DNA of 64,000 nucleotides, taken from contig CALSQO010000001.1 of NCBI GenBank assembly GCA_943788495.1, positions 1,566,787-1,630,786 of the forward strand. The letters are read 5' to 3'. Below are positions 37,005 through 47,000 of this stretch, one piece after another. The DNA is from UA16 sp905478895. Its GTDB lineage: Bacteria > Bacteroidota > Bacteroidia > Flavobacteriales_D > Sanyastnellaceae. The notes under the pieces are model-generated. The model was not told the origin of the DNA. It did no database searches and worked only from the letters and a program-made list of their open reading frames with translations. The position numbers were made by a program, and so were the translations under genes. Each line of letters begins with the position of its first letter. The first letter of the stretch is position 1.

Positions 37005-38576
37005 TCAGTCGTTGATCAAGCGCGCCCAATCTCCGTCGGAGAACATGCGCATGTGCCAGTTGCTGTTGACAAGCCGCGCTGCCGCTTCGTCCCATCTCCA
37101 TTGAACTGCATGCTCCATCGGGGTAGGTGATTCTCCGACTGGGGCCGCACGTTTGTCTTGCTCCATCCACTTCGCCGTCTCCACCAACGCATCGAACGCC
37201 AAAATGGAATACGCTGTGGGATCGGTTCCATACATTTCCCGAAAACGAAGCGTTTGCTGCTGCACCTGTGGATCAGACCAATCGATGCGATTGCTCACCG
37301 GTATCGTCCAATTGGACCGGGTCATAAAATCGCGTTCCAAGAATTCCAGCTCAGCGGTGGCCGGATGCGCATAGACGCGCACAGGAAAAGAATCCGCCAA
37401 CTGAAGCTCAGTTTGAACGTAAGCGTACATCGACTGCGAATATTTGCCTGATGGAATGGCCACCACATTCAATTTGGACGTATCCATTTTTGCAGTGATC
37501 CCCTCTGCAAATCGGTTGTTTGCCGCCAAGAATTCCAACCCCTCCAACGAGCCGCGAATACTCGAATATCCCGCTTTAAACGCTGTTTCGAGGTCCACAT
37601 CTTTCCCCCGCGTTTCCAGGAACAAGACCGTATCTGTGGGATGGTTTCGGGCCACAAGCGAGCCCAATTTGTACATCCCATCCCGTTCATCGGACCGCAG
37701 CGAAAAAGATGCCGCGTGATGCGACCAGAAAGCCGACTTCAAGGAGGTCAAAACCCATTGCGGGGTTTGGGGCAGGGTTTGTGCCAACAACCGGTTAATC
37801 GAATCCATCCTACTGCTGCGCAGCGGCCCAAAAATGACATCCGACCCAATCAAATCAGATTCGCTCCAAGCATAAGTTCCGAGCGTATCTGGCTCCGTGT
37901 CTATTACCCGCAGCTGAACGGCATACCCACTGTCTTGCAATAATTCTGACGCCCATTCCATGCCATGAAAAAAGTCCAAGGAAACCTCGCGCAAGCGGGT
38001 TGTCTTGGCGTCAAACTCTCCTCCGATTACTGTATCCACGTCAAGCATGAAGGGCAGCATGGCCAATACCCGCAGCGTATCCGAACGGAGTACAGGTAGC
38101 CTTCTGCCTCGAGCAACCTCCATCCCCGAGTCAACCTCAGCCGAAATGATCCGAGTAGTATCTGCGGGCAGAATGGTCGGCACCTGCAAGCGATCACCGA
38201 TGCCCAATGTCTCCATTATATGGCCATTGGCGTCCTTCAATTCCTTGTCCGTAATCTCATATTTGCGAGCAATGCCATACCACGTTTCACCCGCAACCAC
38301 TTCATGCGTAGCTCCTCTCCAGACTACGGTATTCGAAGCCACCAACAACTCCCTTGCAGCTGGAATCCAGATTTGATGGCCGGGCGCCAGCGGCGATGCA
38401 ACGTTCGAGTTGGCTGCGGTCAATTCATCAAGCGTGAGGCGATTGGCACGGGCGAGTCGCGCGAAGGTATCGCCCGGCAGCACCGTGTACCACGATTGCG
38501 CATTGCAGATTGAAGCGCACAAAAACAACCATGCAATGCATGTTCCAATCAACGGCTTATTCAACAGTCTATTCAT
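37005..38576 (-). CDS. LysM protein with type 1 periplasmic-binding (leucine-binding-like) domain
   Basis: 523 residues. Signal peptide (ending CNAQS), two LysM peptidoglycan-binding units (SWYTVLPGDTFARLARANRLTLDELTAANSN at about 28-75; HEVVAGETWYGIARKYEITDKELKDANG at about 90-135) and a type 1 periplasmic-binding fold (about 165-480; LLAQTLPQTPQWVLTSLKSAF, NRIDWSDPQVQQQTLRFREMYGTDPTAYSILAFDALVETAKWM). Such proteins occur near guaA in Bacteroidota; they are not part of an ABC transporter here. Probably a cell-wall-bound sensor or LpoA-like factor, an inference. Overlaps the small gene upstream by ATGA. Confidence 0.82.
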   Translation of the reverse strand: MNRLLNKPLIGTCIAWLFLCASICNAQSWYTVLPGDTFARLARANRLTLDELTAANSNVASPLAPGHQIWIPAARELLVASNTVVWRGATHEVVAGETWYGIARKYEITDKELKDANGHIMETLGIGDRLQVPTILPADTTRIISAEVDSGMEVARGRRLPVLRSDTLRVLAMLPFMLDVDTVIGGEFDAKTTRLREVSLDFFHGMEWASELLQDSGYAVQLRVIDTEPDTLGTYAWSESDLIGSDVIFGPLRSSRMDSINRLLAQTLPQTPQWVLTSLKSAFWSHHAASFSLRSDERDGMYKLGSLVARNHPTDTVLFLETRGKDVDLETAFKAGYSSIRGSLEGLEFLAANNRFAEGITAKMDTSKLNVVAIPSGKYSQSMYAYVQTELQLADSFPVRVYAHPATAELEFLERDFMTRSNWTIPVSNRIDWSDPQVQQQTLRFREMYGTDPTAYSILAFDALVETAKWMEQDKRAAPVGESPTPMEHAVQWRWDEAAARLVNSNWHMRMFSDGDWARLIND

Positions 38577-38782
38577 GATAGCAATTCCGTAGTGAAATGC
38601 GCAAGGTAAAAATCTTCACGGTCAGCTTTGTCCATTCCAGCGGTCTCTTTCATAAATCGGTTGCGGTCCTCTCCGGATACGAAAACCCAAATGCACACCG
38701 AATTATTGCTGTGGTAGATTGCTTTTCTTTCATCATCAATCGCGCACAAGTCTGGCGGAATTTCGGCAGGAATGCAAATCAT
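38573..38782 (-). CDS. small hypothetical protein between guaA and the LysM gene
   Basis: 69 residues from ATG 38782, which lies just past the guaA stop (38784-38786), and ending in an ATGA overlap with the LysM protein. No signal peptide. Sequence such as MICIPAEIPPDLCAIDDERKA and DREDFYLAHFTTELLS is not recognised. The tight packing on both sides supports a real gene. Confidence 0.6.
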   Translation of the reverse strand: MICIPAEIPPDLCAIDDERKAIYHSNNSVCIWVFVSGEDRNRFMKETAGMDKADREDFYLAHFTTELLS

Positions 38783-38783
38783 C

Positions 38784-40319
38784 TTATTCCCACTCAATGG
38801 TGGCCGGTGGCTTGGAACTGATGTCGTAGACCACCCGGTTCACGCCGCGAACTTTATTGATGATGTCATTCGACACTTTGGCCAAGAAATCATAAGGCAA
38901 GTGACTCCAGTCTGCGGTCATACCATCGGTAGAGCTCACGGCGCGCAGGGCAACGGCTTGCTCATACGTTCGTTCATCTCCCATGACTCCGACGCTTTGA
39001 ACCGGCAATAAAATTGCGCCTGCTTGCCAAACCTCATCGTACAAGTCCGACGCCTTGAGGCTGTCGATCCAAATCGCATCCACCTCTTGCAAAATTCGCA
39101 CTTTTTCTTTGGTGATGTCGCCCAAAATCCGAATGGCCAAACCAGGGCCTGGAAACGGGTGGCGTCCTAAAATGGCCTGTTTGATGCCCAACTCTTTGCC
39201 CACACGACGCACCTCATCCTTGAAAATCAGCCGGAGCGGCTCGACAACTTTGAGCTTCATGAAGTCCGGTAACCCCCCAACATTGTGGTGGCTCTTAATC
39301 GTCGCCGAAGGACCTCCTGTGGCACTCACGCTTTCAATGACATCCGGATAAATGGTTCCTTGTGCCAACCATTTCGCCCCTTCGACCTCTTTGGATGCGT
39401 CATCAAACACATCAATGAATACTTTTCCGATGGCTTTCCGCTTCTTTTCGGGATCTGATTCGCCCGCCAGTGCCGTTAAAAAACGATCACCCGCTTGGAT
39501 GCCCTTGACTTGCAGTCCCATCCCTTCATAGGTTTCGAGAACCTGCTCAAATTCATTTTTGCGCAGCAGACCATTGTCGACAAATATGCAATGCAATTGG
39601 CTTCCGATGGCGCGGTGCAACAAGCCCGCAGCAACCGTGGAGTCCACTCCACCACTGAGGCCAAGAATGACACGGTCGTCACCGATTTGTTCCTGCAACC
39701 GAGCGACCGTCTCATCCGCAAAATTCGCAGGCGTCCAATCTCCGGCACATCCGCAAATGCCTTGAACGAAGTTGCCCAGCAAAATGGTCCCCTCGGAACT
39801 GTGCCAAACTTCGGGGTGGAATTGAATGCCCCAAACCGGGCGGAGGGCATCGCGAAAACCCGCGAATTTCACATCGTGCGTGCTGCAAATCGTCTCGAAT
39901 CCGTCCCCCAACGAGAGAATGGTATCCCCGTGACTCATCCAGACTTGGGATTGCGCACTCATGCCTCCAAGCAGTTCGTCCGTGGTCTTCACTTCCGCGA
40001 GAAGCGCTCGGCCATATTCTCGAGTATTCGAAGCCTCGACGGACCCTCCATGGGTTTGAGCCAAGTACTGCGCACCGTAGCAGACCCCAAGCACCGGGAC
40101 TTTGCCCAGCATCGTGGACAAGTCGGGCCTTGGCGCGTCTTCATCGCGGACACTGTGAGGAGACCCCGAGAGAATCACACCGTGTATATCCTCGGCCAAT
40201 CCGTCATATGCGTGCCAGGGTATGATTTCTGAATAAACATTCAATTCCCTCACCCGACGGGCGATAAGTTGCGTGTATTGACTTCCAAAATCCAGAATAA
40301 GAATGCGCTGATGTGCCAT
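38784..40319 (-). CDS. guaA: GMP synthase (glutamine-hydrolysing)
   Basis: 511 residues. Converts XMP to GMP using glutamine and ATP. Class I amidotransferase domain with nucleophile Cys 80 in GVCYGAQ and HPEV His, PP-loop ATP pyrophosphatase LSGGVDSTVAA, and the C-terminal dimerisation domain (HPFPGPGLAIRILGD, ending KPPATIEWE). Intact frame. The minus-strand element TACCTTTG (40365-40358) is a good -7 box 39 bases before the start. Confidence 0.97.
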   Translation of the reverse strand: MAHQRILILDFGSQYTQLIARRVRELNVYSEIIPWHAYDGLAEDIHGVILSGSPHSVRDEDAPRPDLSTMLGKVPVLGVCYGAQYLAQTHGGSVEASNTREYGRALLAEVKTTDELLGGMSAQSQVWMSHGDTILSLGDGFETICSTHDVKFAGFRDALRPVWGIQFHPEVWHSSEGTILLGNFVQGICGCAGDWTPANFADETVARLQEQIGDDRVILGLSGGVDSTVAAGLLHRAIGSQLHCIFVDNGLLRKNEFEQVLETYEGMGLQVKGIQAGDRFLTALAGESDPEKKRKAIGKVFIDVFDDASKEVEGAKWLAQGTIYPDVIESVSATGGPSATIKSHHNVGGLPDFMKLKVVEPLRLIFKDEVRRVGKELGIKQAILGRHPFPGPGLAIRILGDITKEKVRILQEVDAIWIDSLKASDLYDEVWQAGAILLPVQSVGVMGDERTYEQAVALRAVSSTDGMTADWSHLPYDFLAKVSNDIINKVRGVNRVVYDISSKPPATIEWE

Positions 40320-40357
40320 AATGCTAAGTCCCTTTGACAGAATCCAGTTTGAAAAAG

Positions 40358-40365
40358 CAAAGGTA
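40358..40365 (-). promoter_or_regulatory. -7 element TACCTTTG of guaA
   Basis: Exact TAnnTTTG match on the minus strand. In the same divergent gap TACTTTTG (40403-40410, plus strand) lies five bases before the maf ATG, which would leave a very short or no leader. Confidence 0.5.
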
Positions 40366-40414
40366 ACTTGGTCGTTCCGGCTCGTTGCCGAATTGGAAAC
40401 GGTACTTTTGCACC

Positions 40415-41005
40415 ATGATTCACCAAAATCTCCAAGGCAAGCGCATCCTTCTCGCCAGTCAATCTCCCCGGCGGCTCGAATTGGTCCGGGGTTTGGAACT
40501 GGACCCGATTATCCGGCTCAAAGACATCGACGAGTCATTTCCCTCCTCCATCACGGGAACGGAAGTTGCAGAATACGTGACGCGCAAAAAAGCAAAAGCC
40601 TACATCGACGAATTGGAAGACCACGATGTGCTGATCACAGGAGATACTGTGGTGCTTTGTGATGGGCAAGTGCTCGGCAAACCCAAGTCAGTGGCGGAAG
40701 CGAAAACCATGCTCCAACAGTTGAATGGCAGAACGCACACCGTTGCCTCCGGTATCGCTGTCACGACCAAAGCAGGCGGAATCAAATCAGCAGTGGACAC
40801 GTGCACGGTAACTTTCGCCGCAATGGACGACGCATTGATGGACCACTACATCGATCGGTACCAACCTTTTGATAAAGCCGGTGGGTACGGAGTACAAGAC
40901 TTGATTGGTTTTGCGGGCGTTGTTTCGCTCAATGGATCCTACTTTACGGTGATGGGGCTCCCAACCCACCTCCTTTTTCATCTTTTAAACAATTTAAAAT
41001 CATAA
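40415..41005 (+). CDS. maf: Maf-like nucleoside triphosphate pyrophosphatase
   Basis: 196 residues from ATG 40415. House-cleaning enzyme that hydrolyses non-canonical or excess nucleotides (dTTP/UTP type). Motifs: LLASQSPRRLELV, EYVTRKKAKAY, DVLITGDTVVLCDGQVLGKPKS, and YQPFDKAGGYGVQDLIG. Intact. Read away from guaA; followed by an AT-rich 124-base gap before the rhodopsin gene that holds no other gene. Confidence 0.92.
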   Translation: MIHQNLQGKRILLASQSPRRLELVRGLELDPIIRLKDIDESFPSSITGTEVAEYVTRKKAKAYIDELEDHDVLITGDTVVLCDGQVLGKPKSVAEAKTMLQQLNGRTHTVASGIAVTTKAGGIKSAVDTCTVTFAAMDDALMDHYIDRYQPFDKAGGYGVQDLIGFAGVVSLNGSYFTVMGLPTHLLFHLLNNLKS

Positions 41006-41129
41006 CGTTAAGAAGTGGATTATGAAAAGTGTCTAACTTTTTCGAGATTGCATTGAACAACATTTGTCAAAGGATGTTAATTCCATGTTCTCAGGACACG
41101 TTTCATAATTGTAACCAAAACCCAAACAC

Positions 41130-41852
41130 ATGACTTCTTTTATTCTATCTGCTATTAAAGCTATGCCAACGGATGACTACGTCGGATTCACATTCTTCGT
41201 AGGCACGATGGCCATGATGGCAGCATCAGCATTTTTCTTTCTTTCAATCAACATGGTCGAAGGAAAATGGAAAACTTCCTTGTTGGTCAGCGGACTGATC
41301 ACATTCATCGCCGCAGTTCACTACTACTACATGCGCGACTATTGGGCAGAAGTAGGTGAATCACCTACATTCTTCCGCTATGTAGATTGGACATTGACAG
41401 TTCCGTTAATGTGCGTTGAATTTTACCTCATCCTCAAAGCCGCAGGTGCACAAACTGGCTTGCTCTGGAAGCTCATCTGGGCTTCAGTTGTAATGCTGGT
41501 CACAGGATACATGGGTGAGGCCGTATACACGACTGGAACAGGGCCTGCTCTGTGGGGATTGATTTCCGGCATCGCGTATTTCTACATTGTTTACCTCATC
41601 ATGTTTGGTGAAGCAAAAGCCTTGGCAGACAAGTCTTCTGCTTCAGTGCAACGCGCTCATGGCATCCTATGCAAGTTTGTCCTCATTGGTTGGGGCATCT
41701 ATCCTTTGGGATACATGATCGGAACTGAAGGTTGGTACGATTTCGTTGACGGAATTGGACTCAACATGGACGTAGTCTACAACATCGGTGACGCCATCAA
41801 CAAGATTGGCTTCGGATTGGTCATCTACAGCTTGGCTGTCAGCAAGGACTAA
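41130..41852 (+). CDS. proteorhodopsin, green-tuned proton pump type
   Basis: 240 residues, seven membrane helices. Retinal is bound to Lys 225 in helix G (DAINKIGFGLVIY). Helix C reads RYVDWTLTVPLMCVEFYLIL: Asp 86 is the proton acceptor, Thr 90 and Glu 97 (donor) complete the DTE set of outward proton pumps, and Met 94 at the spectral tuning site predicts green absorption. His 64 in VHYYYMR matches the His paired with the acceptor in proteorhodopsins. No blh (retinal synthesis) gene is next to it. Monocistronic, with a strong terminator 34 bases after the stop. Supplies light-driven proton motive force; expression by light or starvation cannot be seen here. Confidence 0.96.
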   Translation: MTSFILSAIKAMPTDDYVGFTFFVGTMAMMAASAFFFLSINMVEGKWKTSLLVSGLITFIAAVHYYYMRDYWAEVGESPTFFRYVDWTLTVPLMCVEFYLILKAAGAQTGLLWKLIWASVVMLVTGYMGEAVYTTGTGPALWGLISGIAYFYIVYLIMFGEAKALADKSSASVQRAHGILCKFVLIGWGIYPLGYMIGTEGWYDFVDGIGLNMDVVYNIGDAINKIGFGLVIYSLAVSKD

Positions 41853-41885
41853 TATTCCCAAAAACTGAACGTTCCTGAACGTGAG

Positions 41886-41916
41886 CCGCCGGTCCTTTTG
41901 GATCGGCGGTTTTTTT
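41886..41916 (+). terminator. terminator of the proteorhodopsin gene
   Basis: Ten-bp stem CCGCCGGTCC/GGATCGGCGG (one G-T pair), loop TTTT, followed by seven T residues. Confidence 0.92.
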
Positions 41917-41925
41917 GTCCCCTTT

Positions 41926-42978
41926 TTAGCGAAACGAAATCAATGGAGCATCAGCGCTCCAATCCTCCCTTCTCCCCAAGGCGCCCATAGAAAGGGAATG
42001 CAGCCCTTCTTCTTCTAAGATGGCCACCACCTCCTCCAATCCTGTATTTCCGACCGACACCAGCAATCCTCCGCTTGTTTGGGGATCACACAAGAGATCA
42101 CGATCGAATCCCTCAAGTGCATCGACATGATGACCATAACTGGCCCAATTCCTTCGACTCCCTCCGGGTACGCATTCCATGGAATGGTAATGCCTAAGTC
42201 GCTCTGGGGATAACAAGGGAACCGAAGCGGTATCAACTTCGGCGCAAAGTTTCGCTCCTTCGCACATTTCAACCAAATGCCCCAGCAATCCGAAGCCCGT
42301 GACATCAGTCATGGCATGCACGGCCGAGACTTGGGACAATTTCGCCCCTACGGCGTTCAATGCTTGCATGGAATCCACCGCAGATTTCAAATCATCTTCG
42401 GTCACAATGCCTTTTTTCTGTGCGGTCGTAACCATCCCAACACCCAACGGTTTCGTCAAGAACAAATGATCTCCCGGTTGCGCAGCTGCATTGGCCTTCA
42501 ATTGATTCAGTGGCACCCGACCCGTTACGGCAAGACCGAATATCGGTTCAGGACTATCGATGCTATGGCCACCTGCCAATGGAATGCCCGCCTCTGAACA
42601 AATGCTTCGACCACCATCAAGAACCGCACTCGCGGCCGATTCTGGAATCTTACCCAACGGCCATCCAAGAATAGCAATGGCCATGAGCGGGGTGCCACCC
42701 ATGGCATAAATATCGCTGATGGCATTCGCAGCAGCAATGCGTCCGAACGTGCGAGGATCATCCACAATCGGCATGAAAAAGTCTGTCGTCGATATGATTC
42801 CCGTGCCATCCCCCAAATCCATTACCGCGGCGTCGTCCTTGGTGTCGTTGCCAATCAGCAAGGAAGGAAAAGATTCCGACCGATCCACTCCCGACAAAAT
42901 TTCATGTAGCACAGCAGGTGAAAGCTTACAACCACAGCCAGCACCGTGGGAAAATTGGGTCAGTTGAACAGTGTCCAT
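41926..42978 (-). CDS. selD: selenide, water dikinase (selenophosphate synthetase)
   Basis: 350 residues from ATG 42978. Makes selenophosphate from selenide and ATP. N-terminal SHGAGCGCKLSP has catalytic Cys 15 and Lys 18 (Cys version, not selenocysteine); also DAAVMDLGDGTGIISTTDFFMPIVDDP, ANAISDIYAMGG, and MTDVTGFGLLGHL. It is followed upstream on the same strand by mnmH, so the selenophosphate is probably used for tRNA 2-selenouridine. No selA or selB is seen in the window. Confidence 0.95.
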   Translation of the reverse strand: MDTVQLTQFSHGAGCGCKLSPAVLHEILSGVDRSESFPSLLIGNDTKDDAAVMDLGDGTGIISTTDFFMPIVDDPRTFGRIAAANAISDIYAMGGTPLMAIAILGWPLGKIPESAASAVLDGGRSICSEAGIPLAGGHSIDSPEPIFGLAVTGRVPLNQLKANAAAQPGDHLFLTKPLGVGMVTTAQKKGIVTEDDLKSAVDSMQALNAVGAKLSQVSAVHAMTDVTGFGLLGHLVEMCEGAKLCAEVDTASVPLLSPERLRHYHSMECVPGGSRRNWASYGHHVDALEGFDRDLLCDPQTSGGLLVSVGNTGLEEVVAILEEEGLHSLSMGALGRREDWSADAPLISFR

Positions 42979-43014
42979 TCTATTGTGTTTTTGAATCAAA
43001 AAATACGCCCTGCA

Positions 43015-44049
43015 TCAGTCCAGCGCTTGCAAATATTGAGCAATCTCTTCGTGTGTTTTCCCCTTGCCATCCACTGTATAGTTATCCTCACGTGGATAGC
43101 GCTGTTGCGTGTGGTCGTATAGTTTGTCGTAGTAGACCAAACCAATGGCCGCGGCAGCCCGCAAATCATTGTTTCGCAGGGCATCAATCGCTTGTTGACA
43201 CCGCAACCCGCCCAGTTTTTCTCGGATGCGCTCAAAAGCTGCTTCGAGCAATTCCGTGCTTGCCGTCCCATACACTTCGCACAACACATCAAGGCGCTCC
43301 TCCTGGGTGCGCTCCAACACCCAGACGGGTGAAGCACGCATGGAATCAAAAAATTCTTGGGGCAGGTGCACCGTACCGATGGCCCTGCTTTCGTTTTCTG
43401 TCCACACGGGTAAACTCCAATCGAATCCTTTGAGAATGCGATGGCAATCATTGGCAAATTGCTCTGAACTCGGTTGTGTTATGCGTTCAAGGTTTCCAAA
43501 TGCGGATCCCAAATGCCCCGCAATTCCCTCCAAGTCGAGGACTTGAGCACTTGTCTGCTGCAGCGCATGCAAGACCTTGGTTTTGCCAACACCGGTCATG
43601 CCACCCACCACGCGCAAACATGCAATGGATTCGAAATCTTTTCGTGCCCACCCTCGGTAGGCTTTGTATCCGCCGATCAATTTCACGACCGGAAGCCCCG
43701 CCGTTTCTAAAAGCCATGCCACAGCGCCCGAGCGCATGCCGCCTCGCCAACAATGAACAATGATGGGTTCTCGGTTTTCTTGCGCTTCAAATAATGCCCG
43801 CGCCAGCCGCACCAATTCCCCCATTTTAGGCCCAACAAACTCCAACCCTTTCTCCACCGCTGCCGGTTTTCCTTGCTGCTTGTACAAGGTGCCAATGACC
43901 GCGCGTTCATCGTCTTCGAAGATGGGCAGCGGGGTAGCTCCAGGGATGTGTCCTTTTTCGAATTCACCGGGTGAGCGGGTATCCAAAATGACACGTCCAG
44001 CAGCGTAAATCCAGTCGCCTGGATCAGCTTGGTGCGTGGGCTCCTTCAT
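43015..44049 (-). CDS. mnmH: tRNA 2-selenouridine synthase
   Basis: 344 residues from ATG 44049, which overlaps the upstream stop by ATGA. Replaces sulfur by selenium at the wobble 2-thiouridine of Lys, Glu and Gln tRNAs. N-terminal rhodanese domain with the active Cys in VHCWRGGMRSGAVAWLL, and a P-loop domain (VVGGMTGVGKTKVLHAL). The C-terminal region includes AIGLVYYDKLYDH. Functional link with selD 36 bases downstream is clear. Confidence 0.93.
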   Translation of the reverse strand: MKEPTHQADPGDWIYAAGRVILDTRSPGEFEKGHIPGATPLPIFEDDERAVIGTLYKQQGKPAAVEKGLEFVGPKMGELVRLARALFEAQENREPIIVHCWRGGMRSGAVAWLLETAGLPVVKLIGGYKAYRGWARKDFESIACLRVVGGMTGVGKTKVLHALQQTSAQVLDLEGIAGHLGSAFGNLERITQPSSEQFANDCHRILKGFDWSLPVWTENESRAIGTVHLPQEFFDSMRASPVWVLERTQEERLDVLCEVYGTASTELLEAAFERIREKLGGLRCQQAIDALRNNDLRAAAAIGLVYYDKLYDHTQQRYPREDNYTVDGKGKTHEEIAQYLQALD

Positions 44050-47000
44050 TGGACGATCCAACGCAATGCACGTTGCCCCTCGACTTGAACGGTGTAAACA
44101 CCAGCAGACAGCATCAGCCCCCATCGTTCATGTGTTTGCTTGAATGCACCCTGGTGCACCAACCGCGCAGAAGCATCATGAATGCGGTAGGACTTTCCAA
44201 GAAAATCATCTGGCACCACCACCTGGCAATGTCCATCATTTGGATTGGGATACATCGCCAGCTCGCCTAGGTCGTCATTGCCATGAATGGAATAAGCTGC
44301 ATTCAAAGTGACATGGTCAATCCAAATATGATTGCCATACGCCCCGACATTCACAAAGGCCAATTCCAAACAAGACACGTCGCCTTGAGACCATTCAAGG
44401 GGAATTGCCACCTCTTGCGTTGACCACACCAGTTCTCCTCCGGTATCGTACCAGAACCACATATAGCAGCCTGGAACTGCCAAATCTGGCCCATAAGCCG
44501 CCCACAGCGACGTCCACTCCTCCTCTCCACCCGGGCGGCCCCAGAGTTCCAAGCCATCCGAATTGTCCGCATACATCTGATGGGCAACATCGAACGTTAC
44601 ATGATTCATTCCTGCTGGGTCAAATGCAGGCGTGATCAGCAAGTCCGTCGCTCCTTCTGTATTCACCCAATAATTAGGGAATTGCGCCACGCCGTTGGTG
44701 CCATCGGTCAAGTCCCAAGCTTGCTCCCATGCATGTCCATTCACCTCCATCCGCCAATGTTCAGGCGGAAAAATGGGGCCATCAAAATTCTCCGCAAAAC
44801 CACCGGCTTGAACTACGGGTTCGTTGACAACTTCGATCATGTTTTCCCATGTCCAAGAATCCGAATTGCCCTCAGCATCCGTGACCGTAAGCGTTACAGG
44901 AAAGGTCCCTTCCTCTTGGTACCAGACCCATGCCTCACTTTCCCCTTCGCCGCTGGATTCTCCGCCCGGAAAGTCCCATTGGTATTGAGCGCCATCGCAC
45001 AATGCGACAGAGACGCTGGCGAAATGAATGGGAGAAACCGTGCAAGGCGATGCCAAGTTGATCCGCCGTCGATCCGCCATGAATCCAGCCAAAACCGACG
45101 AAGGCTCCTTGAATTCAGATTGATGCACCCCGCGTGTACCTGCTGTCCGAATATGGCCGCCGCAATAATCCGGCTGCAGAAACGTCGACACGTTGATCAT
45201 GGGCAGCCCGGTGTTGTAGAGCAGCCAATCGTCCATTTCATTGTCACGGTAATAAACGGCTTGCGTGGTGCCGATGTATACGCCTCCATCCGTTCCACGC
45301 TGGTGGGCCAGGCTTACGACGCGTTCGCCTGCGATGGTAGCTGTGGTCAGGTCCTGCCACGTTTCTCCAGCATCTTGACTTTGCAATACTTTGTGGCCGT
45401 TCTGTGTGCCGGTAAGCACACACCAAAGAACATCCGGGTTGGTCCCGTCGACATCCAAGTAAATGGGTTGGTTGTTGTTGCTGCCATTTTCTGCAGGCGT
45501 CGGGGTCGCAATTTCCCACGTACTTCCTCCATCCGTCGAGCGGTGAATGCGCCAGAGGGAACCACTTAGTTTTTGCGAGACATACAAGCGCTCTGGATCC
45601 CGTGGACTCACTTTCACCGAAATGATTTTTTCACCGCCAAAGTCCTGGACCAATAACCAGGTGGCTCCTCCATCTTCCGAGCGCCACAATTCAGAACCTA
45701 CAGGAGAGTACAAGCATTGGTAACACGTAGGGTCCCATTCCAAATTGCCATATTCACCGAACCAATATGCCGTGTTGGGCTTTTTCGTACCGTCGAAAGG
45801 CAGACTATTGATCCGATCAAACCGATCATTGGTGAACCGGAATGCTCCGCCATCGTGGTAGCCCACCGAAGGATCGCCGGGGTTGATAAACCCCCGAAAA
45901 TTATCCCCCGCCAACTCTGCGAGCCACCCTCCCGATGAATCGCTTTCTGCCCCCCATCTGTAGAGGTCGCCATTCCGGATCAAAGTACCGTTGTGGTACG
46001 TTCCACCCACCATGACCTCTGGGCCTCGCCAACCCGCTTGCCATCCCCAAAAATCCGTCCCATGGAGTCCATACATCCTTGGCTCCATATGGTCTCCTTG
46101 ATCACCGGAATGGTAAAGACCACCATCCGAAGCCACCCACAAATCCACGGTACCATCCGCTCGGGTGAAAAATTTCACATCGTGGACATCTGCGTGGGTA
46201 TAGCGGTCTGCCGTGAATTCGCCGGCCCATGTGACCCAGTGGCCATTCAAATCCCAATCCACTCCGCCATTTTCAGAGCGCCAGACGCAAATGCCGGCCG
46301 CAAATTGACGGTTTGCATCGGTGGGGCTGATGTCCAACGCGAGGTCATAATAATATTGGCCTCCATCGCCTGTTCCATCTTCTGACCATCCCAAAATATT
46401 GGGATTGGTGTCCGCAGCCCATGGTCCTCCTGGGCCATTCCCACAGCAGATGAATTCGAAGGTTTCGCCCGCATCAATACTCTTGTAAATTCCAAATAGC
46501 CCTCCGCCGTTGTCGGTTGATCCAGATGCAAGCACAATGACCAAGTCGGGATCTGCAGGAGTAACCGCCATCTCACAGCGCCTTTGGCCTTCTCCAGATG
46601 CAATGCTCGGCCAGCCTTCTGCTCCAGAGGTGAACGTAAGTCCGCCGTCTGTCGATCTTTTGAAAATCGTGCTTTCGCCTAAAAGCTGGATGGCGTAACA
46701 AATGCTGTCTGCCTCCGGATGAAAGGCAATTTCCATGAATTCGCCACCGCTCACTTGAATCATGGCATTCCCTTCGTCGGCCGTTCGGAACAAGCCGTAA
46801 TTGGTTGCGGCAAAGAGCATGGGTTCCTGTCCATCCGTACTCGGTCCAAAAATAAGGTCACGGTACCATCGATCAGCGCCTTGGAAGTTGGAACTTCCGC
46901 ATGCTTCCCAGCTCACACCGCCATCTGAGGTTCGCCACAGTTGGCCAGAACCGGAACCGAGCCACACCCGGTTCGGATCATCTGGATGAATCGCGATGCT

